Shown: positions 18,538 through 27,991 of the stretch, one piece after another | Position numbering within the stretch: the stretch's first letter is position 1 | Layout of the letters: each line of letters starts with the position of its first letter | Assembly (NCBI GenBank): GCA_036500605.1 | Contig: DASYBU010000008.1 | Location: 44,616 to 108,615 of the forward strand | DNA: 64,000 nucleotides | Direction of reading: 5' to 3' | Origin: JAFALK01 sp036500605 | GTDB lineage: Bacteria > Pseudomonadota > Gammaproteobacteria > Burkholderiales > Burkholderiaceae_C | Program-made: the position numbers and the translations under genes | The notes under the pieces: model-generated | Seen by the model: the letters and a program-made list of their open reading frames with translations, nothing else | The model's database searches: none | What the model was told of the DNA's origin: nothing

Positions 18538-18558
18538 CAACCCCAAGGGTTTGACGTG

Positions 18559-20037
18559 ATGATCACTGAATCTGAATTCCAGAGCCTGGCCGCCCAGGGC
18601 TACAACCGCATCCCGCTCGTCAGCGAGGCCTTCGCGGATCTTGAAACCCCTCTCTCGCTCTACCTGAAGCTCTGCGGCGATGCGCCGCGTCACAGCTTCC
18701 TGCTCGAGTCCGTCGTCGGCGGCGAGCGCTTCGGGCGCTACTCCTTCATCGGCCTGCCGGCCCGCACGCTGCTGCGCGCCAGCGGCTTCCGCACCGAGAT
18801 CGTGAGCGACGGCGCCGTGGTGGAAACCAGCGAGGGCAACCCGCTCGATTTCATCGCCGCGTACCAGCAGCAATTCAAGGTGGCGCTGACGCCCGGCATG
18901 CCGCGTTTCTGTGGCGGTCTGGCCGGTTACTTCGGCTATGACGCCGTACGCTACATCGAGCCGCGCCTGGCCAAGACCGAGAAGAGCGGCGGCATCGACA
19001 CGCCCGACATCCTCTTGCTGCAATGCGAAGAGCTGGCGGTGATCGACAACCTCTCGGGCCGGCTCTACCTGATCGTCTACGCCGACCCCGGCGTGCCCGA
19101 TGCCTACCGCGCGGCCCAGCAACGCCTGAGCGCCTTGAGCGACAAGCTGCTGCGCAGCGTGGCCGCGCCGGCCGTGCCGCCGAGCGCCGCGCACGAGGTG
19201 CATCGCGAGTTCGACAAGGCCGACTACATCGCCGCCGTGCTGCGCGCCAAGGAGTACATCGCGGCCGGCGACATGATGCAGGTGCAGGTCGGCCAGCGCC
19301 TGAGCAAGCGCTACACCGAGTCGCCGCTGAGCCTGTACCGTGCGCTGCGTTCGCTGAACCCGTCGCCGTACATGTACTTCTACGACATGGGCGACTTCCA
19401 GATCGTCGGTGCCTCGCCCGAGATCCTGGTGCGGCACGAGCAGGTCGCCGAGGGTCACAAGGTCACGATCCGTCCGCTGGCCGGCACGCGTCCGCGCGGC
19501 GCTTCGCCGGAGCTCGACCAGGCGCTCGAAGCCGAGCTCAAGGGCGACCCGAAGGAGCTGGCCGAGCACCTGATGCTGATCGACCTGGCGCGCAACGACA
19601 TCGGCCGCATCGCCAAGACCGGCAGCGTCAAGGTCACCGAGAAGTTCACGGTCGAGCGCTACTCGCATGTGATGCACATCGTCAGCAATGTCGAGGGCCT
19701 GCTGCAGGACGGCATGACCAATCTCGACGTGCTGCGTGCCACCTTTCCGGCCGGCACGCTGACCGGCGCGCCCAAGATCCGGGCGATGGAAATCATCGAC
19801 GAGCTCGAACCCGTCAAGCGCGGCCTCTACGGCGGCGCCTGCGGCTACCTGAGTTTTGCCGGCGACATGGACGTGGCCATCGCGATCCGCACCGGCATCA
19901 TCAAGGACCAGACGCTCTACGTGCAGGCGGCGGCGGGCGTGGTGGCCGACTCGGTGCCCGAGCTCGAGTGGAAGGAAACCGAGGCGAAAGCGCGCGCCTT
20001 GATCCGCGCTTCGGAGTTGGTCGAGCAGGGCTTCTGA
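18559..20037 (+). CDS. trpE: Anthranilate synthase component I
   Basis: The 492-residue enzyme converts chorismate to anthranilate with ammonia from TrpG. The N-terminal regulatory region has the LLES motif (SFLLESVVGGERFGRYSF) that binds feedback tryptophan. The C-terminal chorismate-binding domain has IRPLAGTRPRG, LIDLARNDIGRI, FPAGTLTGAPK and YGGACGYLSF. The start ATG follows a GTG directly; MITESEF fits family N-termini. Unlike the usual Burkholderiales order, trpG is not next: a convergent catabolic cluster ends 7 bases downstream, and trpG lies 12.4 kb away. Confidence 0.96.
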   Translation: MITESEFQSLAAQGYNRIPLVSEAFADLETPLSLYLKLCGDAPRHSFLLESVVGGERFGRYSFIGLPARTLLRASGFRTEIVSDGAVVETSEGNPLDFIAAYQQQFKVALTPGMPRFCGGLAGYFGYDAVRYIEPRLAKTEKSGGIDTPDILLLQCEELAVIDNLSGRLYLIVYADPGVPDAYRAAQQRLSALSDKLLRSVAAPAVPPSAAHEVHREFDKADYIAAVLRAKEYIAAGDMMQVQVGQRLSKRYTESPLSLYRALRSLNPSPYMYFYDMGDFQIVGASPEILVRHEQVAEGHKVTIRPLAGTRPRGASPELDQALEAELKGDPKELAEHLMLIDLARNDIGRIAKTGSVKVTEKFTVERYSHVMHIVSNVEGLLQDGMTNLDVLRATFPAGTLTGAPKIRAMEIIDELEPVKRGLYGGACGYLSFAGDMDVAIAIRTGIIKDQTLYVQAAAGVVADSVPELEWKETEAKARALIRASELVEQGF

Positions 20038-20044
20038 GTCTTTG

Positions 20045-20290
20045 CTATTCGTTCCAGGCCGCGCGCGCTCGCGCGTAGGCCTGCATCGACGCATCCATCG
20101 CGCCGCGGAAGGTGCAGACGCTCGCGGCGAATTCGCTGGCGCGGTGCAGGCTCGTGGCCAGATCCCAGCGGCGCACGAGGGCAGCCAGATTGCGCGCCAC
20201 GTTGAAGGGCGCACCGCCCACGACCTGTGCATCGGGAAAGACATCGATCAGCGCCTCGCCCAGCACGGCGATGGAAGCCGGCTCGCTCAT
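20045..20290 (-). pseudogene. Fructokinase (PfkB family) remnant with large in-frame internal deletion
   Basis: The 81-residue ORF begins like a bacterial fructokinase (IAVLGEALIDVFPDAQVVGGAPFNVARNLAAL). It then jumps directly to what looks like a fructokinase C-terminus (LHRASEFAASVCTFRGAMDASMQAYARAR). About 200 residues are missing, including the GAGDAF catalytic region, so it cannot be an active kinase. The frame is kept across the junction. Its ATG overlaps the stop of the polyol dehydrogenase gene, which shows it was once the last gene of that operon. Its stop is 7 bases from the trpE stop. Confidence 0.75.
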
Positions 20291-21537
20291 GGCAGGCGCG
20301 CCATCGCTTCGCGCAAGGCCGACAGCACGCGCGCATCGCCCGCGAGGTCGCCCCATAACTGTTGATTCAAGCTGAACGCGAGCACCGGGTCGGCCGCAGC
20401 GCAGATCGCATGCGCGACGGCTGGGTCCATCGCCTGATCCTGACAGGGCTGCGACAGCGCGCCGGCATGCCAGCGCTGCAAGAAAGCCAGGAACAGCGCC
20501 GGCAACATCGCGCTGCTGGCAATGCTCGCGCCCTTCGCCAGCCGTTCGCGGATCGTCGGCACGATGAAGCCGGGCAGCTTGGCGAAGCCGTCGGCCACCA
20601 CGCGCTGGCAGGTATCGCCGAGTGCGGCGTTGCCGAAGCGCGAGAGCACGGTGTCGCGGTACGCGGCCAGATCGAGCGGGCTCGGCAACAGGCAAGGGAT
20701 CACATCGTCGGTGACGTAGGCCTCGGCAAGGCTGCGCACCGCAGGATCACGCACGGCCTCATGGATGCAGCGATAACCGGCCAGCGTGCCGGCCCAGGCG
20801 ATCGCGCTGTGGCTGGCGTTGAGGATGCGGATCTTGGCCTCTTCGTAGGGCGCGACCGCATCGACCAGCTCCGCGCCGACGCGCTCCCAGGCCGGGCGTC
20901 CGTTGGCGAAATCATCCTCGATCACCCATTGGCAGAAGGCCTCGGCCATCAGGCGATCCGTCACGCCTGCTGGCGGACGCGGCGTGATGCGGTCGACCAT
21001 GCAGCTCGGGCAGCGCGTGTGCGTCTCCACCGAATCGAGCAGCGCCATGTCGCCCTCGGCGCGCAGTTGCTTCAGCAGGCCTTTGCGCACGACCTGGCCG
21101 TTATGCCGGAGGTTGTCGCAGCTGAGCAGGGTCAGCGGGCCGGCGTTCGCTTGCATGCGTTGGCGCAGGATGGCGATCAGCGTGGCGTAGAGCACGGCGC
21201 CGTCTTCGTAACCGGCCTCGGTGACGGTGAAGGAGACGATGCGCGTCTCGGGATCGGCGCCGAGACTCAGCAATTCGTGCAGATCGGGCGCGAAGGGCAG
21301 CACGCGGCTGATGGCGCTGATCAGCTCGAAACGGCGCTCGCCTTCGGGCGAAACGGTCTCCAGCGTGTAGGCGCCGCCTTGCGCGATCAGCGCGCTTTCG
21401 ATCGTCTCCTGGCCTGCGCAGATATTGCCCGAGACCAGGCGCCAGCTCGTGTCGCCGGCTTCGATCAGCCTTTGCAGATAGACCGCCTGGTGCGCGCGGT
21501 GAAAAGCACCGAGCCCCAGATGCAGGATCACGGGCAT
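20287..21537 (-). CDS. Mannitol dehydrogenase family protein (polyol dehydrogenase, possibly D-arabinitol 4-dehydrogenase)
   Basis: The 416-residue protein is a long-chain NAD-dependent polyol dehydrogenase. It has an N-terminal LGLGAFHRAHQAVY motif, DNLRHNG in the middle, a VVDRITP-like MVDRITPRP motif, and the KIRILNASHSAIAW catalytic Lys region. The family oxidises mannitol, arabinitol or fructuronate. The ILHLGLGAFHRAHQ start and length slightly favour arabinitol or mannitol. It overlaps the MFS gene by 10 bases and the kinase remnant by 4. With the kinase broken, any fructose or xylulose formed must be phosphorylated elsewhere. Confidence 0.8.
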   Translation of the reverse strand: MPVILHLGLGAFHRAHQAVYLQRLIEAGDTSWRLVSGNICAGQETIESALIAQGGAYTLETVSPEGERRFELISAISRVLPFAPDLHELLSLGADPETRIVSFTVTEAGYEDGAVLYATLIAILRQRMQANAGPLTLLSCDNLRHNGQVVRKGLLKQLRAEGDMALLDSVETHTRCPSCMVDRITPRPPAGVTDRLMAEAFCQWVIEDDFANGRPAWERVGAELVDAVAPYEEAKIRILNASHSAIAWAGTLAGYRCIHEAVRDPAVRSLAEAYVTDDVIPCLLPSPLDLAAYRDTVLSRFGNAALGDTCQRVVADGFAKLPGFIVPTIRERLAKGASIASSAMLPALFLAFLQRWHAGALSQPCQDQAMDPAVAHAICAAADPVLAFSLNQQLWGDLAGDARVLSALREAMARLP

Positions 21538-22826
21538 GGCAGCGCCTTGATGCGGTTGCGCAGCAGCCAGAACCACAGGACCGTCAGCCAGTTGACCATG
21601 GCCACGGCCGTCATCGACCAGCGCAGGCCTTCAGCGCCGGACTTTCCGACCGCAAGCCAATCGCTGATCGCGCCGACGACCACCGGCCCAAAACCCTGGC
21701 CGAACACGACGCCGGCCACACCGACCACCGCCACGGCGGTGGCGCGTGCATCGGGCTTGACCAGATCCTGCAGCGAAGCAAACACCGGCCCGAGGATGCT
21801 GCCCGCGAGGATCAGCGCCATGAACAGCAGGCCGAACGCCACGATCGGGTTCGTCGCATGAAAGCTGCCGATGTAGAAGGGCATCACGACGACCGTGATC
21901 GCGGCCGAGAAGCCCGCGCCCCAGGAGCGCGAGCGCGCACCGTAGCGGACCGACAGCATGCCGCCCACGATCGAGCCGATCGCCGTGGCCACGCCGAGGC
22001 ACAGGCCCAGGCCGCCGCCAATCTGGATCGGCGTCAGCGCAAAGGCGCGTTGGAAGTAGCTCGGGAGCCAGGTCATGGTGGCCGCACCCGCCAATGCGGT
22101 CGTCGAGAAGGCGCCGACCAGATACAGGAAGGCGCGCAGGTCGCCGAGCTTGGCCAGCAGCTTCTCGCCGCTCGGCGCCGGCTGCGCATGACCGTCCACA
22201 CGCGCCGGTTCACGCACCGTGAAATGGAAGAGCAGGCTCAGCACCGCGCCGACCAGGCCAAGCGCCACGAAGCCGCTGCGCCAGCCGATCGTCTGCACCA
22301 GGATGCCGCCGCCGAGCAGGCCGCCGAGCATGCCCAGGTAAGTGGTGGCGCTGTGGATGCCCATCGCGCGGCCGCGCAGAAGGCGCGGGTAGTAGTCACC
22401 GAGCATCGAATGCGTGGCGGGGATGCAGCCCGCCTCGCCGATGCCCACGCCGATGCGCGCGATCAGCAGTTGCGTGAAGCTCACCGCGATGCCTGAAGCG
22501 GCGGTCATCAGCGTCCAGGCCATGAAGCTCGCGTTGATGATCAGCTTGCGGCTGCCGCGATCGGCCCAGCGCGCGAGCGGGATCGCCGCCAGGCCGCCGA
22601 GCAGCGCGAATGCCAGGCCGGTCAGCAGGCCGAGCTGCGTGTCGCTGAGGCCGAACTCTTTCTTCATCGGCTCCATGAACATCGAGATCACGACCTTGTC
22701 GACGGCGCACATGAAGCCGACCACCGACAGCGCGAACAGGACGTAGGCGCGGTAGGCCGTGCTGTACGGACGATCGGTTTCTTCACGCACCGCCTCGGCG
22801 GGAATGTTCAGTTCCGCTTGCATCAT
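21528..22826 (-). CDS. MFS transporter (spinster-like)
   Basis: The 432-residue protein has twelve predicted membrane helices. It carries the MFS loop motif ARWADRGSRK between helices 2 and 3, and GVGIGEAGCIPATHSMLGDYYP typical of spinster-type carriers. It likely imports a product of the neighbouring esterases across the inner membrane. Start and stop overlap its neighbours, so it is embedded in the operon. The substrate is unknown. Confidence 0.85.
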   Translation of the reverse strand: MMQAELNIPAEAVREETDRPYSTAYRAYVLFALSVVGFMCAVDKVVISMFMEPMKKEFGLSDTQLGLLTGLAFALLGGLAAIPLARWADRGSRKLIINASFMAWTLMTAASGIAVSFTQLLIARIGVGIGEAGCIPATHSMLGDYYPRLLRGRAMGIHSATTYLGMLGGLLGGGILVQTIGWRSGFVALGLVGAVLSLLFHFTVREPARVDGHAQPAPSGEKLLAKLGDLRAFLYLVGAFSTTALAGAATMTWLPSYFQRAFALTPIQIGGGLGLCLGVATAIGSIVGGMLSVRYGARSRSWGAGFSAAITVVVMPFYIGSFHATNPIVAFGLLFMALILAGSILGPVFASLQDLVKPDARATAVAVVGVAGVVFGQGFGPVVVGAISDWLAVGKSGAEGLRWSMTAVAMVNWLTVLWFWLLRNRIKALPCP

Positions 22827-23734
22827 TGATCTTCACCTTCACGACTGAACAGCCACCGCAATGTGTCGGGCAGCAGGGAGCCGCCGTGCTTGAGCGAATG
22901 ACCGCCCTCGCCGACGACCAGTTGGTGCGGATAGCCGCGGTATTCGAGCGCCGCCGCCAGCTCACGGTTGGCTTCGAGCCAGCGGCCGAAGACGATGTCG
23001 AGGTCATGCCGGCCGGTCTGCAGCGAGACCTTCAGCGGCTTGCGTTCGCTGCGTCTGACTTGATAGGCCAGCTCGTGGCCGCCGCGCAGATTGACGAAGC
23101 TGCCGCAATGGCTGATCACCTTGCCGAACACATCGGGCCGCTGCCACGCGGCGTTGAACGCGCAGATGCCGCCCGAGCTGAGGCCGCAGATCACCCGTTG
23201 CGCGGGATCGTTGGTGATGCTGAGCCCGTCGAGCGCCACGGGCAGCAGCTCCTCGATCAGGAAGCGCGAGTAGGCATCGCTGATCGAGTCGTACTCGACG
23301 CTGCGATTGCCGGGGCCGCCGTAGATCGGCAGGCCGGGCCCTTCGGCGCCCGGCTCGATGAAGACGGCGACCATCGGCGGCAGCACGCCGGCGTGGATCA
23401 GGTTGTCGAGCACGAGCGGCGCGTTCGCCTCGGGGCCTAGATAGCGTGCGCCGTCCTGGAAGACGATCAGGCCCGCCGGCTGGCTCGCGTCGTACTGCGC
23501 GGGCACATAGCGCTGGTAGTTGTGCGCGACGTCGGGATAGACCGCACCGGGCGCGCAAACGCCCGCCGTGATCGAGCCCTTGGGCACGCCGGCTTGCGGC
23601 ATCGCATCGGGCCCGAGGCTGTACGGTTCGTGGCAGGCGATGCTGCGCGCGAAACGCGCACGCTCGAACGGCGTGGCGCCGGGCAGCAGTTGCCCGAGCT
23701 GTTCCACCAGGGCTGCAAGTTGTTCCGGTTTCAT
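22823..23734 (-). CDS. Esterase family alpha/beta hydrolase (enterochelin-esterase-like)
   Basis: The 303-residue protein resembles Fes/esterase-D-type hydrolases. It has PAGLIVFQDGARYL early, the nucleophile elbow GLSSGG near residue 195, and a C-terminal His in GGHSLKHGGSLLP. There is no signal peptide, so it acts in the cytosol. Such enzymes cleave esters of siderophores, sugars or small acids. It overlaps the next gene by four bases (ATGA). It is one of three hydrolases in the minus-strand cluster. Confidence 0.82.
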   Translation of the reverse strand: MKPEQLAALVEQLGQLLPGATPFERARFARSIACHEPYSLGPDAMPQAGVPKGSITAGVCAPGAVYPDVAHNYQRYVPAQYDASQPAGLIVFQDGARYLGPEANAPLVLDNLIHAGVLPPMVAVFIEPGAEGPGLPIYGGPGNRSVEYDSISDAYSRFLIEELLPVALDGLSITNDPAQRVICGLSSGGICAFNAAWQRPDVFGKVISHCGSFVNLRGGHELAYQVRRSERKPLKVSLQTGRHDLDIVFGRWLEANRELAAALEYRGYPHQLVVGEGGHSLKHGGSLLPDTLRWLFSREGEDQ

Positions 23735-24609
23735 GGCGACACCACCTTGCCGACGAAATCATTGACGACCTTCGCGAGCTCCGCGGGCCGCCGCATGCTC
23801 ACGCCATGCTCGCAGTTCTCGAAACGGTAGCGGCTGCCGTGCTTGAGCACGGCGAAGAAGCTGTCCTCCTGCTCGACGGCACGCTTGTCGAGCGAGCCAT
23901 TGACGATCAGCACCGGCAGGTCGAGCTGCGCGAGCTTGGCGCGGAAGTCGACGAAGGCCATCGCACGCGTCGCGGGCGCCACCGCATTCATGCGCACGCC
24001 GGCCGCGAGGATGGCGCCCCGGTCAACGGGCGCCACGCCCAACTTGACCAGCGCCAGCTGAGCGAGCTCCTCAGGATTCTTGAGCGTCAGCAGGGTGTGG
24101 ATGAACAGCAGATCGAGCGGGTAGCGCAGCGCGTTGCTGACGCCGAAGTTGGCGCTGGAGCCGCCCATCACGAGGCCGCGAAGCTGACCGGCCGGGATCG
24201 AGGAGGCCGCCGCCATCGCCGAATACCCGCCCAGCGAATCACCGACGAGGATGACCGGTGAGGGCGCGACGGCGCGCGCGGCCGCGACGATTTCTTCAGT
24301 CGTTGCTTCGAGCGAGTACACGCCTGGCGAATGCAGGCCGTGACCCGGCAGGTCGAGTGCCATCACGCGCAGGCCCGGGTCGAGCGAGCGGCGCATGGCG
24401 TCCCACATGTGGCCGTTGAGGCCGGCGCCGTGCAGCAGGATCAGCACCGGGCCGTTGCCGGCGGGAACAGCGGGCAGCGGCGGCACCGGCGCGCGATCGA
24501 AATGGCGCTGCCATTCACCATGCGCGGTGAGGCCGGCGGCGATCAGGATCAGGGCGGCGACCAGCAGCAGCACCCCCTGCAAGGCGCGCTTGGCGAAGGT
24601 CTTCATCAT
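23731..24609 (-). CDS. Alpha/beta hydrolase with N-terminal membrane anchor or signal
   Basis: The 292-residue protein starts with a hydrophobic segment (LLLVAALILIAAGL), followed by an alpha/beta hydrolase domain. The domain has the oxyanion motif LLHGAGLNGHMW, nucleophile GDSLGGYS, an acid in NGSLDKR and a His in ENCEHGVSM. It should sit in the periplasm or inner membrane. It resembles the divergent hydrolase at 30364-31137 (shared NGHMWD, GDSLGGY and C-terminal EHC/ENC-HGVS). Two ATGs in tandem (24609, 24606) could start it. Ester substrate unknown. Confidence 0.8.
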   Translation of the reverse strand: MMKTFAKRALQGVLLLVAALILIAAGLTAHGEWQRHFDRAPVPPLPAVPAGNGPVLILLHGAGLNGHMWDAMRRSLDPGLRVMALDLPGHGLHSPGVYSLEATTEEIVAAARAVAPSPVILVGDSLGGYSAMAAASSIPAGQLRGLVMGGSSANFGVSNALRYPLDLLFIHTLLTLKNPEELAQLALVKLGVAPVDRGAILAAGVRMNAVAPATRAMAFVDFRAKLAQLDLPVLIVNGSLDKRAVEQEDSFFAVLKHGSRYRFENCEHGVSMRRPAELAKVVNDFVGKVVSP

Positions 24610-24616
24610 CGGCAAT

Positions 24617-25633
24617 TCAAATCTCCTTGGCCATGAACCCGGCCAATGCGTCGGCCCACAAGGCGCTGTCGGCACCGGAGGCCAGATGGCCCTTCTCGCT
24701 GTCGAGTTCGAGATAGCGCCAGTCGAGGCCGGCTGCGTTGAACAGCGGCGTCAGCTCATTGGCGAGCGCGGGCGAGAAGACGGGATCGGTGCGCGACAGC
24801 ACGTAGAGCAGCGGAGCGCTCATGCGCTGCAGCTGATCACGCACATCGAAAGGCTCGACCGCGCGGGCCAGCACGAGCAAGGAGCCGGCATCGAACTCCT
24901 CGGCCCAGAGCGCGGCCAGCCGTTCGATCTCGCGTTCACGGTCTGCCGCCTCGGGGAAGGCCGCGCTCAATTCCGCATCGATGCCATAGCGCTTGAGCGT
25001 CTGGATGCGCATGCGGTTCAGGAAGGGCCGCATGCTCGTCGGATCGCGTGCATAACTTCCGTCGGTCCAGGCGGGTTCGGCGTTCAAGGTTTCGAGCATC
25101 GCGCTGGCCGAGACCGAACCGGCCGGCAGATGCGGCGCACCGACGGCGGCGACCACGCGCCCCACGCGCTCCGGGTAACGGGTGCCCCAGCTGAAAGCCT
25201 GCATCGCGCCAAGCGAGGGCCCGATCGCCGCATGCAGCCGCTCGATGCCAAAGCTGTCGAGCATGCGGGCCTGCGCATCGACGATGTCTTCGACCGTGAT
25301 GTCCGGGAAGTTCACACCGTAGCGATGGCCCGTTATGGGATCGATCGAACCCGGTCCGGTCGAGCCGTAGCTCGAGCCCAGCATGTTCGGGCAGATCACG
25401 CAGAAGCGATCGGTGTCGATCGCCCGCCCCGGCCCGACCAGGCCGCTCCACGAGCCTTCGGCGGCCGTGGAGCCGGGGTCGAGCATCGAGGGCCCCGTCG
25501 TGTAGCCATGCATCACGAGCACCGCGTTTGAACGGTCCGCGTTGAGACGGCCGCGCGTGACGCAGGCCGTCTCGACCGCGGCCATCACCTGGCCGCTGGC
25601 CAGCCTCACGTTCTCGCTGCGATGCACGGTCAT
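24617..25633 (-). CDS. Alpha/beta hydrolase of the MetX (homoserine acetyltransferase-like) family
   Basis: The 338-residue protein has the MetX fold: NAVLVMHGYTTGP, the PNMLGSSYGSTGPGSIDP loop, the nucleophile elbow IGPSLGAMQAFSW, and a C-terminal GHLASG His. True MetX enzymes use a GGSMGGMQ elbow; this one differs. Together with its catabolic surroundings, that suggests a hydrolase or acyltransferase outside methionine synthesis. It is 17 bases downstream of the TonB receptor. Confidence 0.8.
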   Translation of the reverse strand: MTVHRSENVRLASGQVMAAVETACVTRGRLNADRSNAVLVMHGYTTGPSMLDPGSTAAEGSWSGLVGPGRAIDTDRFCVICPNMLGSSYGSTGPGSIDPITGHRYGVNFPDITVEDIVDAQARMLDSFGIERLHAAIGPSLGAMQAFSWGTRYPERVGRVVAAVGAPHLPAGSVSASAMLETLNAEPAWTDGSYARDPTSMRPFLNRMRIQTLKRYGIDAELSAAFPEAADREREIERLAALWAEEFDAGSLLVLARAVEPFDVRDQLQRMSAPLLYVLSRTDPVFSPALANELTPLFNAAGLDWRYLELDSEKGHLASGADSALWADALAGFMAKEI

Positions 25634-25650
25634 GACGACGACCCCTCGGC

Positions 25651-27915
25651 TCAGAAGCGATACGCCAGATCCATGCCCACCGTGCGCGGCTGAATGATGC
25701 CGGCCACATACGGATTGCCGAAGGGATTGAGGCCAGGCAGCGCAAGGCCATTGCTGTTCATGAAGTTGACGCCGCGCGAGTTGGCGAGGTTCTTGCCGTA
25801 GACGCTCACGCGCACATTGCCGATGTCGATGCCGCTGTTGAGGTTGAAGGTGTTGTACGAGCCCACTTCAAAAGGCGTCTTGCCGCTGAAGTTGGAGCGA
25901 CGTGCGCCGATGTAGTTGTACGAACCGCCGAGCCACGCGGCGTGGCCGGCCACGCCAAAGTGGTAGTCGATCGCGAACGAGCCGGTCAGGCGCGGCGTGA
26001 AGGGCATGCGGTCGCCGTTCAGGCCGCCGGCGGCCGGCGCGTCTTCGGTCAGGTGCGAGTCGGTGTAGGCCACCGTCGTGCGGACCAGCAGATCGCGCGT
26101 CGGGGCCAGCATGAAGGTGGTTTCCAGGCCGCTGCTCTTGGCATTGCCGCCGTTGACGAAGTAGTTGAAATTGCCGGCCGGCGTGCGCGCCGAGGTCTGG
26201 ATCTGCACATCCTTCCAGTCGGTCGTGAACACGGCCGCTTCGAGCGAGGCGCGGCCTCCGGCGAACGAGGACTTGAAGCCGAGCTCATAGCTGGTCAAGG
26301 TATCGGGGTCGAAGCTGGTCTTGCCGCCGACGACCACGCCGGGCGGCAGCGCGCTCGGGCCACCGGGGCGGTAGCCGGTGGCGATGCGGCCGTAGATCGA
26401 GGTGCTGGCATCGGGCTTGTAGATGCCGCTCAGCAGGTAGGTGGCCTTGCTGTGGCTGACGCTCTGGTCGATCAGCACGGGCACGGCGGTCAGCAGCGAG
26501 AGCTTGTAGTCCTGCAGGTAGTGCTGCTGGTCATGCGAGTAGCGCAGGCCGGCGGTGATGTCGAACTTGTCGGTCAGCGAATAGGTGGCGTTGCCGAACA
26601 GCGAGTACTCCTTGTAGGTCGAATCGATGCGCGCGTTGGCCACCGGCACGCCGAGCGGGAAGGGCGCGCCCGTGGTGGTGCTGAAGGCATCCATCGGCGG
26701 CAGGGTGTTGCTGCTGTCTTCCTTGGTGAAGAAGAGGCCGCCTTCGTATTGCAGCTTGTCGCCCAGCGCCGAGGTGCGCGCCCGCAATTCCTGCGACCAG
26801 CGCTTGGTGTTGATGTGCTGGTTCAGCTCCGCGCCGACATTGGGCAGGCCCAGCGTCAGAGCCAGCAGCGTGCCGATCAGCGGGGTGTCGTCAACATGGG
26901 TTTCGCCGAAGATCTTCTGGTAGGTGGTCGAGGAGGTGAGCGCCACATCGCCGATGCGGCCCTTGATGGTGGCGTTCACCACGTCGAGGCCGGTGTTCTG
27001 GTCCTCGTGGATGTAGCTCCCGTGCTGCAAATCCCCGGTCGCGGGCGTGAGCGCGGGCGCCGTGAGGTCTTCCATGCCGATGCCGCCGCTGTGAAAGCGC
27101 TGGGTCTGGCCCCAGACCTGCACGTTCCAGTCCTCGCTGACATTCCAGTTCCAGGCCAGGCGGCCGCCATGCGTGCGGGCCTTGTTGACATCCTTCTCGC
27201 CGAGGATCGGGTTGTCGATGTAGCCGGCGTCCACGCGGTTCATCAGGCTGACGCGCAAGCCCATCTTCTTGTCGGCCAGCGGGATGTTCAGGGCCGCGCG
27301 TTCCTCGCTGCCGGTGCCGCCATCGGCCACGCTGTTCATGCCGACCGAGACCGAGCCGCCGAACTTCTCGGTATCGGCCGGCACGCTCACGAAGCGCACC
27401 AGGCCGCCGACGGCGCCAGCGCCATACAGCGTGCCTTGCGGGCCTTTCAGCACCTCGATGCGGCGCAGGTCGTACGGATCGATATCGGGCGTCAGCGTGC
27501 TGCCGGTGGCATAGGCGTTGATCGAACCGATCGGTGCCTCGTCGATGTAGTAAGCCGTGCTCGGCGTGGCCTGCGAGATGCCGGTGCTGATGCCGCGCAG
27601 CACGACGGAGCTGAAGCCGCGCGAGAGCGCCGTGACGGACATGCCGGGGACCTGGGCCGCGTAGTCCTCGAAGCGATCGAGGCCGCCGCGCGTGAGGCGG
27701 TCGGCGCTGATCGCGGTGACGGAGGCCGGCACATCGATCGCGGCCTGCTCGCGCTTCTGCGCGGTCACGACGACCTTGTCGAGCGTCTCGGTTTGCTGGC
27801 TCGACTCATCGGCGGCCAGCGCGACTTGCGTGGCGCACAGGGCGACCAGCAGCGCGGCGGCGTGGGGCACGGGCTTGCGGATCGGGCCGCAGGAGTTCTT
27901 TTTGGAAGCGCTCAT
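25651..27915 (-). CDS. TonB-dependent outer membrane receptor of the catabolic cluster
   Basis: The 754-residue protein has a signal peptide and then a TonB box-like ETLDKVVVTAQKR. The plug domain has DVPASVTAISADRL, VVLRGISTG and RRIEVLKGPQGTLYGAGAVGGLVRF. The beta-barrel ends in aromatic YRF. It should take up a bulky ligand across the outer membrane. It differs clearly from the two larger receptors at 53-63 kb in length and N-terminus. Position inside an esterase/polyol cluster suggests an ester or glycolipid ligand rather than iron, but this is inference. Confidence 0.9.
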   Translation of the reverse strand: MSASKKNSCGPIRKPVPHAAALLVALCATQVALAADESSQQTETLDKVVVTAQKREQAAIDVPASVTAISADRLTRGGLDRFEDYAAQVPGMSVTALSRGFSSVVLRGISTGISQATPSTAYYIDEAPIGSINAYATGSTLTPDIDPYDLRRIEVLKGPQGTLYGAGAVGGLVRFVSVPADTEKFGGSVSVGMNSVADGGTGSEERAALNIPLADKKMGLRVSLMNRVDAGYIDNPILGEKDVNKARTHGGRLAWNWNVSEDWNVQVWGQTQRFHSGGIGMEDLTAPALTPATGDLQHGSYIHEDQNTGLDVVNATIKGRIGDVALTSSTTYQKIFGETHVDDTPLIGTLLALTLGLPNVGAELNQHINTKRWSQELRARTSALGDKLQYEGGLFFTKEDSSNTLPPMDAFSTTTGAPFPLGVPVANARIDSTYKEYSLFGNATYSLTDKFDITAGLRYSHDQQHYLQDYKLSLLTAVPVLIDQSVSHSKATYLLSGIYKPDASTSIYGRIATGYRPGGPSALPPGVVVGGKTSFDPDTLTSYELGFKSSFAGGRASLEAAVFTTDWKDVQIQTSARTPAGNFNYFVNGGNAKSSGLETTFMLAPTRDLLVRTTVAYTDSHLTEDAPAAGGLNGDRMPFTPRLTGSFAIDYHFGVAGHAAWLGGSYNYIGARRSNFSGKTPFEVGSYNTFNLNSGIDIGNVRVSVYGKNLANSRGVNFMNSNGLALPGLNPFGNPYVAGIIQPRTVGMDLAYRF

Positions 27916-27991
27916 TTTTGTCTCTCTCCATCAGGGGATTGCGGATGAGGCCCAGCGTCTGTGCGCCGTTGCGGGCCGGTTTTCTACAGAC

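Noticed and set aside
18465..18554. Second small ORF after the trpE leader as an independent gene
   Set aside because: It has one Trp codon, a Leu run and lies within the hairpin region; it may be translated for coupling but I do not call it a gene.
25942..27948. 668-codon plus-strand open frame over the catabolic TonB receptor
   Set aside because: Antisense shadow with no signal peptide or family features.
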